From Zasmidium citrigriseum (lineage: Eukaryota > Ascomycota > Dothideomycetes > Mycosphaerellales > Mycosphaerellaceae), in the NCBI GenBank assembly GCA_002786025.1, contig NHNW01000009.1, positions 6,376 to 70,375 of the forward strand: a DNA stretch of 64,000 bases, in the 5' to 3' direction. The translations under genes and the position numbers were made by a program. Under the pieces are notes generated by a model. That model saw nothing but the letters and a program-made list of their open reading frames with translations. It did not search any database and was not told the origin of the DNA. This document shows, one piece after another, positions 32,780 to 42,894 of this stretch (its first letter is position 1; each line of letters starts with the position of its first letter).

Positions 32780-33997
32780 GACGGACAACAACCTAGCAGC
32801 TTGTTTCGTGGTGTTAGTCCGTGGAGATGCTGTTTGTTGAGACAAAGCCTGAGATGCGGTCTTTGTATGGCAGAGACGTCCGACATTGCCAACCGTCCAG
32901 CTGGAAGCATTTCGGATGGATAGACTCAGCCCCAATGCAAGTACCCGACGTCACGTCCGTGGCATCGGAATCCATCGTGCTTGACTTGGACCGCCGATGT
33001 TGGCACAAGGGTCCTCATATATCGGGCATACCGGACAGGACTTGTGATCCTACGGTGCAAATTCCTTTGCGGGTTAAAGTTGGATGGTCAGCAAGGCGTG
33101 GAGCCGCAGACTGCTCGCGGCTGTGTGTCCGGCGGGCGCAAGTGCACATTCGTGTTAGCCTCATCTGCTGTGCGACCAGCAGTGGAAGATGGATCATGGC
33201 TGACCGCGCCAATACGAAGTGTAAGGCTGCCGGCATATGCCAAGCGGCCGCAGTTTTCGCACCGGTCTGCGTTCCGACTCTGGCACTTTAGCGACTATAC
33301 ATGGTGTTTCGAAGCGAAGGAGTCCTCGAGCGATCCTTCGACGCTGGGCGGGCTCGTTGTTTTTGCCGTGAACTGCTGGTGTGGCCTGGTGTGCGTCTGC
33401 GAAGATATGAGCAAGTTATAGGATCGGGCTAAAAGGGTAGCGCGGTTGCCGTCGACACAAGAGGCTATCCCCGTAGCATCTAGACCACGCTTGTGCTGGC
33501 CAGCCCAGAGCGGGACTCAATAGCGCATTTCGCACGCATCCGCTGCGTGTAGACCCTGCGCGTTCAGCGTTCGCAGATGTGCAAGTGGGAGGGTGTCATC
33601 ATGTGCAGCGATGTGCAGCGCGGCTTACGCTGGCCCCTGAAACTCTATTCTGGCTGCACGCTTCCGACTCCTTCGCTCGCCATCGCCCGTGGCCGTTCAT
33701 CGGATACACAACTCGCAACACGAACGGGCGACTTTGGCAAGCTCCGCAGCTCGACCAAGCGATGGCTGAACTTGTGCTTGTCAGCTAAGGCCGGCACCGC
33801 CAAGGTCGCCGTGATCCTACTGGCGGCGAAATGGCATTCGATAAAAGGCAAGTAAGGTTCAGAGGCCAGTGGCTTTTCCATTCCTAAGCCTCGCCATCAA
33901 CTGGACGTACCCGTAGAGACGTCAAGTCCACAGTCCTCAGTCTCTCGTTTCGTCCAATTCCCAACCCCCGCCTGCTTGCACTCCCTCAGCCAGGACG
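32780..33997. promoter_or_regulatory. Shared divergent promoter of the NRPS-like and isocyanide synthase-ABC genes
   Basis: 1,218 bases between the two start codons, with no credible gene inside. Candidate elements seen are a perfect tandem repeat of a 10-mer (33601-33620), a third ATGTGCA at 33577-33583, and TGAGCAAG at 33408-33415, whose reverse complement CTTGCTCA resembles fungal Mac1 copper-response elements. These are motif resemblances only. The arrangement suggests co-regulation of both genes. Confidence 0.55.
33601..33620 (+). repeat. Perfect 10-bp tandem duplication in the divergent promoter
   Basis: ATGTGCAGCG occurs twice back to back. The ATGTGCA core also occurs 18 bases upstream of the first copy. 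It could be a regulator binding site, but no factor can be named. Confidence 0.6.
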
Positions 33998-36900
33998 ATG
34001 ATCCCGGCAGCAGCCTCACCTGAGGCCACCGACATTGAGGAAATCTCCTCCAAGGTCCTCGACATTATCTTGGAGTTACAATTACAAAAGAATGTGGAAG
34101 ACTTCGACGAGAGCACGGTGGAGAAGCTGGCTCTAGGAAGACCCAAGTTTCTCGCTGTCATCTCCAAATTCGTTGCAGCAGGTACACGGATAGAGATGTG
34201 CTTGCCCGCCTTTCCATTCAAGTCTGCAAATCAGGTGTGCAAGATCCTGAAGGGCCTCGTTCGAGCACTAGCTAAACTCGACAGGTCTACAAAGTTCTGG
34301 GCACTCTACCTGACAAAGCTGAGGAGCTGGCCCTGGAGCGTCTCGACTCAATGTGCATTCGCATCGGGGAGATCTACTCACCAGGTGCAACTCTGACCAT
34401 CATCTCGGATGGCCTGGTCTACAACGATCTCCTCAGTGTATCAGATCGGGACACCTGGGCATATGGCGAAGCTCTACGCAAAATGGCGTCCCGGAAAAAG
34501 TTTGATCACATTGGATTCTCCAGACTTCGGGATCTGGTCAAGTTCCCAGGGCCTGACAATCTCAACGAAATCACCTACGTGGCCAGCGCGACCAACTTTC
34601 GACGACACCTCCTGAACGAGTTCGGCAAAGATGACCTGGACATTGACCACGAAATCTCGACGCAACCAGACACCATGCTTACGTATCTCGGCTATCGAAG
34701 ATTCCTTGTCTCCGACCTGAAGTACATATTCCCCCTGTCGGAAGACCGATCAAAGACCAACTACAAGAAGAACGTGAAGTACCTCGCCAAGCAGATGCTG
34801 ATGCGAGGATACGTGAGTCTCGCCAAAACCTTCTCTGGTTCAAAGACTAACCCATTTTGTGCCAGGCATTTGCAGGTGCTGTCAAGTCAGCTTACCCAAA
34901 CCACCTCCGTCTCTCTATCCATCAGTCAACCGGCGAGCACAAGATATCACTTAGCCTCCTCAATACCAAAACCGGCTTCACAACTCCTTGGCATTGTTGT
35001 GTCGCACAGACGGCCAGCGGAGAATGGCTAAGTGCACCAAAGGGTGACTTTGAATCTCAGCTCAAATTCAAGGTCATCTTCGAGGACGGCAGACCGAGTT
35101 ACTTCAAGGAGACGGACACACTATCAAGTAGCGAGCAGAAAGATATCGTTGCAGAGGTCCAAGAGGTTGGCGAAAGCTCTCCCGAGATCATCGACAGGAA
35201 CCAGCTGCTCCAAGGTCGGGGTCCTCGAAACAGATCCTCCACAAACACCAATGGACCTAAAGCTGCGAATGGGTACGTTCCATCATCGTTGAGTGCAAGC
35301 ACAACGGACGTACAGAACGAGAAGGGAGAGCCAGTTAACCCCTTTCTGAACTCAGGCCATCCGCTCATGGACCCCAAGTCGGAGAGTTTCAGCGCAAGGG
35401 CATGGCTCCAGTCCCTGATGGACATGATCAAAGGCAATCCTGAACTTTATCCTCAACGGGTGGCAGGTGTCGCATACAGCGATCTATCTGTCCATGCGTT
35501 TGGATCACCGACTGACTATCAACGAAACTTCTTCAATTCGGCGCTGACATTGGTTGACTGGACCAAGAGGCTGTTCGGGGTACAGCAGCAGCTGAGAATC
35601 AACATTCTTAAGGGGTTTGAGGGACTTGTGAAAAGCGGGGAGATGCTGGTGGTTCTCGGACGACCTGGAAGGCAAGATACAATCAGTGGCACATGATCAA
35701 GGATAGATGCTGACGGGCACCAGTGGTTGCTCGACGTTCCTCAAGACAATCTCAGGAGAGCTAGACGGGTTGAACTTGACTTCAGATTCGTATATAAATT
35801 ATCAGGGCGTTTCAAGAGAAGTTATGCACAAGGAGTTTAGGGGCGATTGCATCTACCAAGCTGAAGTCGATGTGCATTTTCCTCAGTTGACCGTCGGTCA
35901 GACACTGTCGTTCGCGGCTGCTGCTAGAGTAAGCTACAATACCCTCGTATGGACTTTTCGCTGTTGCTGATATGTTTAGGCTCCTCGAAACCGGCCTGGC
36001 GTGGATCGAGAAGTGAGTGATTGAGGAGGTAATCTCATGCGGTCCGCTGACTTCAATTTCAGACGTATACACAACATCTTCGGGACGTGGTCATGGCGGT
36101 ATTCGGGCTCAGTCACACGGTTAACACCATGGTTCGTAACCTCCCACTCGCCTTTGGATGATTGGGCTAATGAGACGATAGGTCGGAAATGACTTTGTCC
36201 GAGGAGTGTCAGGTAGGATCTAGGATGCAAGCCCCCATGTGCTTGCTGCCACTTACCAACGAATTCGAACAGGAGGAGAAAGGAAACGAGTCAGCATCGC
36301 CGAAGTGTCTATATCAGGAGCCCCGCTCCAGTGTTGGGACAACAGTACAAGAGGCTTAGACAGGTAAGTCGCTGGAGAGAGTTGCCTCGATCGCACGCTG
36401 ATCTCATGCAGTGCCACCGCATTGAACTTCGCCCAAACACTCCGAACTTCAACGGAACTCACAGGCTCAACTGCTCTTGTCTCACTCTATCAAGCCTCGC
36501 AGTCCATCTATGATGTAAGACATATGCCCATTATCATCGCACGTTTCATCGCTGATGACAGAAGGTCTTCGACAAAGTGGCTGTCTTGTACGAGGGCAGA
36601 CAAATCTTCTTTGGTCCTACGCAAGCAGCCAAGGAGTACTTCACCAAGTTGGGCTTTCAATGTCTTCCGCGCCAAACGACTGCAGACTTTCTGACTTCCA
36701 TCACCAACCCGGCTGAGCGACGAGTGTCAGAAGCCTTCAAAGGCAAGACGCCAAATACCCCTGACGACTTTGTAGCTGTCTGGCTGCAAAGTGCCGATCG
36801 AAGCAGACTGCTAGAAGAGATTGAAGAGTTCAAAGTCCAGCATCCCATCGGCGGCCCATTGCTTGACGATTTCAGACGTGCGAAACGGGTGTCTCAAGCG

Positions 36901-39900
36901 AAGACTCAGTAAGGTTGAGGATGATTATCACGATGAACTGCATTGACTGTTTACAGACGCCAAAACTCGCCGTACACCATCTCCCTCCCGATGCAGGTCA
37001 GACTCTGCCTCAAACGAGGCTTTTGGAGACTACAAGGCGACATGGCTACTCTGATCACCAGCGTCATCTTCAATGCAGTAATGGCCCTCGTCATTGGCAG
37101 TGTGTTTTACAACTTGCCCGACGATACCGGTCACTTGTACAGCAGAGGGGCGCTCTTGTTCTTCGCTATTCTGCTCGCAGCCTTCTCAAGTGCTCTGGAG
37201 GTACCCTTCCATCTGAGATACCTTTCAATGGTACAAGATACTGACACGCCCAGATTTTGGCTCTGTATGCCCAACGTCCGATCGTGGAGAAACATGCGAG
37301 ATATGCGTTCTATCATCCATTCGCCGAATCAATTGGTATGTTTTCGGGCTCTACATCACCGACTGATACTGACTCTGCGAAGCATCTATGCTGTGTGACC
37401 TTCCGAACAAAGTGTTTACGACCATTGGCTTCGACCTTGCTCTCTACTTCATGACGAATCTGCGACGGACTCCAGGCCACTTCTTTGTATTCCTGCTCTT
37501 CACGTTTACGTGCACGTTGACGATGAGCATGTACTTCAGATCGATTGCTGCTCTGTCCAAAACACTAGCTCAGGTGAGTACATATTAGACCTCGATCGGT
37601 TACAGTGCTGACAAGCAAAGGCCATGGCACCGGCATCTGTCTTCAGTCTCGCCCTGGTCATCTACACGGGCTTCGCCATTCCAACAAAGTACATGCGACC
37701 CTGGTTCCGATGGCTGAACTACTTGAACCCTGTGGGCTACGCCTTCGAAGCACTTATGATCAACGAGTTCCACGACCGGACTATTCCATGTTCGACATAC
37801 GTGCCTTCTGGTGGTGGTTACGAGAACTTAACTCCGGTAGAAAGGATCTGTTCCACGACTGGAGCTTCTACTGGGGCCAACTTTGTCGATGGCGATACGT
37901 ACCTGGCTGTCAACTTCAATTACCATGCGAGTCATCTTTGGCGGTATGTGTTTTATTCCAATCGAGTAGGAAGACGGTCTGAATTTGTTACAGTAACTTC
38001 GGTATCATGATCGCCTTGATGATCTTCGGCTGCGCCATCTATTTGCTCGCAAGCGAGTACGTCGTGGAAGAGAAATCCAAAGGAGAGGTATGCGACTTTC
38101 CGTACTCCGACATGCCAGTCACTAACACAATTTGCATTTTAAAGGTCCTGGTGTTCCAACGCAAGACGCAGAAGATGCTCCGGCAACTCTCGGACGAGGA
38201 AACTCACAGCGATAGCAAGATCGACGCAAGCATTCTGGCTTCCGAGAAGGATCGGCCTAGTAGCTACACTGGCATACAAAAGCAGACCGCCGTGGTGCAT
38301 TGGGACAATGTCCGTTATGATATCAAGATCAAGAAGGAAGAGCGACGACTGTTGGACAGCGTCGATGGTTGGGTTCGTCCGGGGACAATGACTTGCTTGA
38401 TGGTACCACCAATGCCTCTCCATTCAAGACGAAGTCATACTGACGCATGTCTGCAGGGAGTGACGGGAGCCGGCAAGACAACCCTCCTCGACGTCCTGGC
38501 AAGCCGTGCCACTTTGGGCGTCGTCAGTGGCGACATCATGATCGATGGTAGACCTCGAGATCCCGGATTCCAACGACGAACCGGATATGCCCAGCAGCAA
38601 GACCTCCATCTACCAACGACGACAGTTCGAGAGGCTTTGACTTTCAGCGCTGTTCTGAGACAGCCGCGACATATTCCGTACGCTGAAAAGGTCGCCTATG
38701 TTGACGAGGTTATCAGTATTCTGGAGATGGAGGCCTATGCTGAGGCTGTGGTTGGTGTGCCGGGAGAAGGTTTGTCAGACCAATGAATGACTGTGATATC
38801 AGAATGCTTACAACGAGAAAGGTCTCAATGTCGAGCAGCGAAAGAGACTCACTATAGGTGTTGAGCTTGCTGCTCGGCCTGCTTTGTTGTTGTTCCTCGA
38901 TGAGCCAACCTCCGGTAAGCCATGTCAAAGAACCTATGACACCTTTTGCTAACGATATCCTCAGGCCTCGACAGTCAGACCGCATGGTCGATCGTTACCC
39001 TTCTTCGAAAGTTGGCGGACAACGGACAAGCCATTCTGTGCACACTGCACCAGCCATCTGCCCCTCTGTTCCAAACGTTTGATCGACTGCTGTACCTTGC
39101 CATGGGGTGAGTACAGTAACTTGCTTTCAGATAAGCATATACTAATCACTACATCCTATCTTAGGGGCAAGACTGTATACTTTGGAGACATCGGCGCATC
39201 ATCCAGGACAGTCATCGACTACTTCGAGAAGAACGGAGCACGCACCTGCGGCCCTGAAGAGAACCCGGCTGAGTACATTCTCGAAGTGGTTGACAAGACC
39301 GTAAATGCTGGTCTAGAGATCAAGATGGATTGGCCTGAGGTCTGGGCTACATCAAACGAGCGGCAGGCTGTCAAAGCCGAACTCGCCCACATGAAATCGA
39401 CTCTATCGGAGAAACCGGCACCAGTGACAGATGCGACGACAATGCTACCATTTGCTGCCTCTTTGAGTACTCAGCTATGGCACGTGCTCAGTCGCGGGTT
39501 CACGCAATACTGGAGAACGCCATCGTATCTCTACTCAAAGATTGCACTTTGCCTCCTCAGTGTAAGTATCTACCGTTTTTGACACCCATGATGAACCAAG
39601 ATACTGATTGCAATGCAGGCGCTCTTCATCGGCTTCTCCTTCTGGAAAACACCCAATACCCTCCAAGGCCTCCAAAACCAAATGTTCGCCATCTTCCTCC
39701 TGCTGACAATCTTCTCGAACTTCTGCAATCAAATCATGCCACACCATATCACTCGGCGTGCCCTCTACGAGGCTCGCGAACGACCCTCGAAGACATTCTC
39801 ATGGCAAATATTCATAATCTCGGACATCATCGTCGAGATTCCTTGGAATACGCTCATGGCCGTTTTGATCTTTGTCAGCTGGTACTATCCCATTGGACTC

Positions 39901-40562
39901 CAACGGAATGCAGAAGTAGCAGGTCAAGTCGCCGAGAGAGGAGGGCTGATGTTCTTGTACATCTTCCTGTTCATGAACTTCGCGGGAACATTCACGACGA
40001 TGATGCTATCGGCCTTGGGCGGCGCTGAAGCAGCGGGCAACATTGGGAATTTGTTCTTCTCGTTGTCGTTAATCTTCTGCGGGTGAGTCTCCCAGGCCAC
40101 TACTCCTGTTGGCATTCACTGACATATTCTCGCAGTGTTCTCGCCACGCCTCAAGCCCTCCCAGGCTTCTGGATCTTCATGTACCGGGTCTCGCCATTCA
40201 CATACATCGTCTCCGGAATCCTCTCGACCGGTCTCGCCAACTCGTACATTACTTGCTCTGACGACGAACTCCTGCGGTTTCAACCCCCAGCAAACACAAC
40301 TTGCTCGAGGTACATGGACACCTACATCGATACGCACGGCGGATATCTCACCCCAGAGAGCATGGAATCTATGAGCGAGTGTGTCTTCTGCACCGGTGAA
40401 GATACGAATACGTTCTTGGCGAGTATTAGTTCGAATTATGATGATCGTTGGAGGAACTTTGGCATTGTGTGGGTGTATGTTGTGTTCAATATCGTTGCGG
40501 CGATAGGATTGTACTGGCTTGTGAGGGTACCGAAGGGGAGGAAAGTGAAAGTGGAGAAGTGA
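33998..40562 (+). CDS. Isocyanide synthase (DIT1/PvcA) fused to PDR-type ABC-G transporter
   Basis: Twenty-two exons keep phase from the ATG at 33998 to the stop at 40562, giving 1,824 aa. Residues about 1-335 match the DIT1/PvcA isocyanide synthase family: [50 protein letters not shown], then FSRLRDLV and [12 protein letters not shown]. Family enzymes convert an amino-acid amine to an isonitrile. After a polar linker (about 336-410) a complete PDR transporter follows. It has the N-terminal HPLMDP and [20 protein letters not shown] blocks and NBD1 with GRPGSGCST, VSGGERKR and GLDS. TMD1 comes next, then NBD2 with [17 protein letters not shown] and [13 protein letters not shown], and TMD2. Exon 3 (34866-35671) alone spans synthase end, linker and transporter start without a stop. 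Its donor is GC (35672), in the first Walker A codons. Confidence 0.9.
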
Positions 40563-40961
40563 TTGAGGAAGGGAGTAGGTGACGAAGAAAATGAATTTCG
40601 TGGATAGAACTTGTATCCAACTGAAACCATGGTATTGTAAATAAGGTGCCATTGTGGTACCAGTGATCTAGCTATACCTCCTAGGCCGTTCTCTGGCAGG
40701 CATGTGATTGCCAAGGCGGCATGTGGATCGGGCCATGCTGTGATTATGTAAATGCTGACAAAATCCCAGTCGCGCTAGGAAGTCGCACCTACCATCTTGA
40801 ACGTCCAACACATTCACTGCCCACTTTCACATGCCAGGCATTGCCGTCCGGACTTGTCAATACTGCCACCGCCCGGACCACTGCCGTTGGAGGAATACTG
40901 TGGCAAAACAGTGATGCTAATAAACAATTCGCAGTGAAGAAGCCGTCCCTACACGCCCACG
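40563..40961. other. Intergenic; cluster boundary
   Basis: About 400 bases separating the transporter fusion from the housekeeping TEX1-like gene. It presumably holds a 3' UTR and a promoter. Nothing else recognised. Confidence 0.4.
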
Positions 40962-42080
40962 ATGGCACCTCCACCTCGCCCACGACCTTTGCGAAAGGAC
41001 CACACCTCTGCGGCCTTCAAGAGCAAGCCTGTCCTCTTCTCCGAGACGTTCAAAGCCTCAACGCTTGTTCCAAATATCAAGAGCGTAACATGGTCGCCCA
41101 CCGGGTCCATGGTCGCGCACAGCACCGGCATCAACATTCGCGCGTGGAATCCTGATCGGCCCGACGTTAAGAATTCTACGGAGCTGAGGGAGAACCTGAG
41201 CAAGAATGGAGCACATGGCAGTGTCATCGAGAGGTTACAATTCAATCCGAGAAGCGAAGGCTTGTTGGCAAGCACAGCTGCAGATGGACTGGTCAAGCTC
41301 TGGGATGTGAGATTGCCTGGCGCGGCAACGGGCATCGTAGCTGGAGGGCCGGCAGCTGGAAAGATAGGCGGTTTTACACCAAAGGCCGCGGAGCATACCA
41401 TCGGTGACAAGGGCCTCTTCTTGACCTGGCATCCCAATGGGACGGAGCTCCTCGCGGGAAGGCACGATGATGTCGTGACTGCTCTCGATATACGGCGGTC
41501 CAACGTCGCCATCTTCGATACAACCACCGCATCCAACACCAATCGCTACGACGTCGAAGCCACTGACCGAACCCCAGTTAAGGACAAAGGCAACTTCAAC
41601 CAGATGACATTCTCCAACACCGGCCGAGAAGTCTTCGCCACGACCGCCGAAGGCCCTGTCAAAATCCTGGACTACCCCTCCATGACTGTCATTCACACTC
41701 TCTACGCCCACAGCACCAGCACATACTCTGTGAAAATGTCTCCCACCGGTAATTACGTCGCAATCGGCGGCTCCGACAGCCTCATCACGCTTTGGGATAC
41801 TACGAGCTGGATGGCTACCCACGTCCTCACGAACCACACTTGTGCCGTCAAGGATTTGAGTTTCAGCTTCGACGGAAACTATCTCGTGGCGGGCAGCGGT
41901 ACAGAGGGACAGAGGGAGGGTGACAAGGGACTGCACATCTACCATGTGGATACTGGGGAGATGGTGCACACTGTCGAGACTTCGAATGCGCCGAGGGATG
42001 TTGCATGGCATCCTTTACGGTATGCGGTTGCGTATTCTGGGGATCCGGGTGGATTGAAGTTGGCGGGGTCGATGACTTGA
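40962..42080 (+). CDS. THO complex subunit Tex1/THOC3-like WD40 protein
   Basis: 372 aa in a single exon. WD40 repeats are visible throughout: IKSVTWSPTGSMVAHST, GLVKLWDVRLPG, GLFLTWHPNG, NQMTFSNTGREVFATTAEG, YSVKMSPTGNYVAIGGSDSL, ITLWDTTSW, DLSFSFDGNYLVAGSG and a final DVAWHPLRYAVAY. Length and order fit the seven-bladed propeller of Tex1/THOC3, a component of the THO/TREX complex that couples transcription to mRNA export. Nuclear housekeeping gene; it marks the right border of the metabolite locus. Confidence 0.87.
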   Translation: MAPPPRPRPLRKDHTSAAFKSKPVLFSETFKASTLVPNIKSVTWSPTGSMVAHSTGINIRAWNPDRPDVKNSTELRENLSKNGAHGSVIERLQFNPRSEGLLASTAADGLVKLWDVRLPGAATGIVAGGPAAGKIGGFTPKAAEHTIGDKGLFLTWHPNGTELLAGRHDDVVTALDIRRSNVAIFDTTTASNTNRYDVEATDRTPVKDKGNFNQMTFSNTGREVFATTAEGPVKILDYPSMTVIHTLYAHSTSTYSVKMSPTGNYVAIGGSDSLITLWDTTSWMATHVLTNHTCAVKDLSFSFDGNYLVAGSGTEGQREGDKGLHIYHVDTGEMVHTVETSNAPRDVAWHPLRYAVAYSGDPGGLKLAGSMT

Positions 42081-42894
42081 AGAACCGGCGGAAAACACGA
42101 TGGTGATGGCAGATCCAGAGAAGAAGCCCTCGAGTTGGATTGAAAAGATGCAGCGAAACGGCCGAAGTGTCTATCGGGGCAGCTCAGCATCTGCAGGAGC
42201 TCACCAATTCAAAGCGACGATTCTACTCGGCACCAAAGCCATTGTTTCCGCCACGGGACTGCGCGGATGCAGAACTAATATCAAACCGAGCTGGATAGCC
42301 GCTCGATATTTACAGATTCGCCATGGCGCTTATTCCGATACGATACGCTCCGCTGCACGCACGTCGACCAACAACTCTGTCCACTACTTGTCGCCATTGT
42401 TGGAGGCGCAGCCGACTCCAACGCACGAGGCCACGAAATCGGGTATCAGGTCTGCTCGCGCCCATCGAGTAACTGATGTACCACTTCGCCGTGACGAAAG
42501 ATGCGAATGAATATCATCTCGGTGTGATGGCATTCGAATCAGTGATTAATCACGAATTCTAGCCAACTTTCGAGTTTGGTGGAATGGATTTTGGAGGCCA
42601 ACGTGAGAACGAATCACTTCAAGCTACCTTATAGTCCCGCTCCTGATAGGCGCCGATTTGTTATTTTCTCCCCGTGGCGATGTTGGCCATGCATTGACGC
42701 CGCAAGTTGAGATCTCATTGGCCATCAAGAATGCATAGTGCCTAAAGCAAGAGGGCCAGCGCTACGAGGTCGATCCTTTGAAACTCAAAACGCGCAGTAA
42801 GGCTGAACTTTGTTCAAGTCTCTCTTATCAGGAGCTCTTTTCCCCTGGCCGTGCAGCAGATGCATCAACAACGAGCAGTCCGAGACCATTCACG
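42081..42894. other. Intergenic, 0.8 kb
   Basis: A 136-codon frame at 42100-42510 has no domain and unusual composition; I do not call it. The rest is presumably the promoter of the next gene. Confidence 0.4.

Noticed and set aside
35707..40562. Treating the ABC transporter as a separate gene starting at 35707
   Set aside because: That ATG lies inside the GC-AG intron just before the Walker A motif; the transporter's conserved N-terminal blocks are upstream in exon 3, in frame with the synthase.
42100..42510. 136-codon frame after the TEX1-like gene
   Set aside because: Begins 20 bases after the upstream stop, has no domain and no splice structure; most likely 3' UTR or intergenic chance.
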